Source: an uncultured Flavobacteriaceae bacterium (GTDB lineage Bacteria; Bacteroidota; Bacteroidia; Flavobacteriales; Flavobacteriaceae). From it: a stretch of 5,347 nucleotides of DNA. Position numbers and translations under genes: made by a program. The stretch lies in contig CAJWAY010000080.1 in the NCBI GenBank assembly GCA_913020685.1, forward strand, positions 1 to 5,347. The letters run 5' to 3'. The notes beneath the pieces were generated by a model. It made no database searches. It was not told the origin of the DNA and was given only the letters and a program-made list of their open reading frames with translations. This document shows positions 5,187 to 5,347 of this stretch, in pieces. The first letter of the stretch is position 1. Every line of letters starts with the position of its first letter.

Positions 5187-5347
5187 ATGAATCACATTAG
5201 AAATTTTTGTATCATTGCCCATATCGACCATGGCAAAAGCACCCTTGCAGATCGTTTGCTTGATTATACCGGTTCAGTAAGCTCTAGAGAAAAGCAAGAT
5301 CAATTGTTGGACAACATGGATTTGGAGAGGGAAAGGGGAATCACCAT
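5187..5347 (+). CDS. lepA: Elongation factor 4 (LepA) GTPase, N-terminal 53 codons, cut by window edge
   Basis: LepA/EF4 is a ribosome-associated translational GTPase related to EF-G, implicated in back-translocation and in 30S assembly or initiation. Only the start of the G domain is present, but it is diagnostic: MNHIRNFCIIAHIDHGKSTL (1-20) contains the G1 P-loop AHIDHGKST (11-19), and NMDLERERGIT (43-53) leads into the switch I/G2 region, with Thr53 as the expected Mg-coordinating threonine. The order IRNFxIIAHIDHGKSTLADRLL is that of LepA rather than EF-G, EF-Tu or TypA. The ATG at 5187 fits the family N-terminus. An upstream ATG at 5179 is out of frame and closes after three codons, with its TGA overlapping the lepA ATG. 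The gene is divergent from the MauE-thioredoxin gene across 98 bases, and continues beyond the window with nothing broken in the visible part. Confidence 0.97.
   Translation, partial: MNHIRNFCIIAHIDHGKSTLADRLLDYTGSVSSREKQDQLLDNMDLERERGIT

Noticed and set aside
1..5347. Mobile elements, CRISPR arrays, tRNA/rRNA genes, riboswitches or an anti-phage system
   Set aside because: Reading both strands, I saw no transposase, direct-repeat array, tRNA-like cloverleaf or defence-gene signature; the genes are chiefly housekeeping and envelope functions.

Overview
The window looks like ordinary chromosome from an AT-rich member of the Bacteroidota, probably a Cytophagales or Cyclobacteriaceae-like marine or soil bacterium. 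Three things point there. Perfect copies of the Bacteroidota -7 promoter box (TAnnTTTG) sit just upstream of several genes. The dihydrouridine synthase carries the APMEDVSDPPFR form I associate with this phylum. There is also a DUF2452 protein, a family I know almost only from Bacteroidota. The lineage is inferred from sequence character and remembered families, not from a database search.

Layout, left to right. Positions 92-541 hold a tight pair of unrecognised membrane genes: a 118-residue single-pass protein, then a 30-residue single-pass microprotein whose ATG directly follows the first gene's TGA. A DUF2452 gene (604-1005, +) converges on a secreted CAP/SCP-domain gene (1007-1534, -) with one base between the stop codons. 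Divergent from the CAP gene is a two-gene operon, rbfA (1591-1986) and a LolE/FtsX-type ABC permease (1990-3177), 3 bases apart. This operon in turn converges, again with one base between stops, on a dusB-type tRNA dihydrouridine synthase (3179-4171, -). Upstream of dusB on the same strand is a five-helix MauE/DoxX-like membrane protein fused to a thioredoxin-like domain (4219-5088, -). Divergent from it, the first 53 codons of lepA (EF4) run off the right edge (5187-5347, +).

Functionally this is a translation and envelope neighbourhood. RbfA (30S maturation), DusB (tRNA modification) and LepA (translation GTPase) are interleaved with envelope proteins: the lipoprotein-releasing-type permease, the membrane thiol-redox fusion, the exported CAP protein and the two small membrane proteins. 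I see no mobile element, CRISPR array, tRNA, rRNA, riboswitch or convincing intrinsic terminator. No stretch over 300 bases lacks a gene; the longest gene-free stretches are 5089-5186 and 1-91.

The most notable points are the 30-residue microprotein, the MauE-thioredoxin fusion with two cysteine pairs predicted on the same membrane face, and a repeated start architecture: a -7 box 13-14 bases before the start codon at three genes. That spacing fixes two TTG starts and argues against longer upstream starts. I did not find a clearly new multi-gene system.
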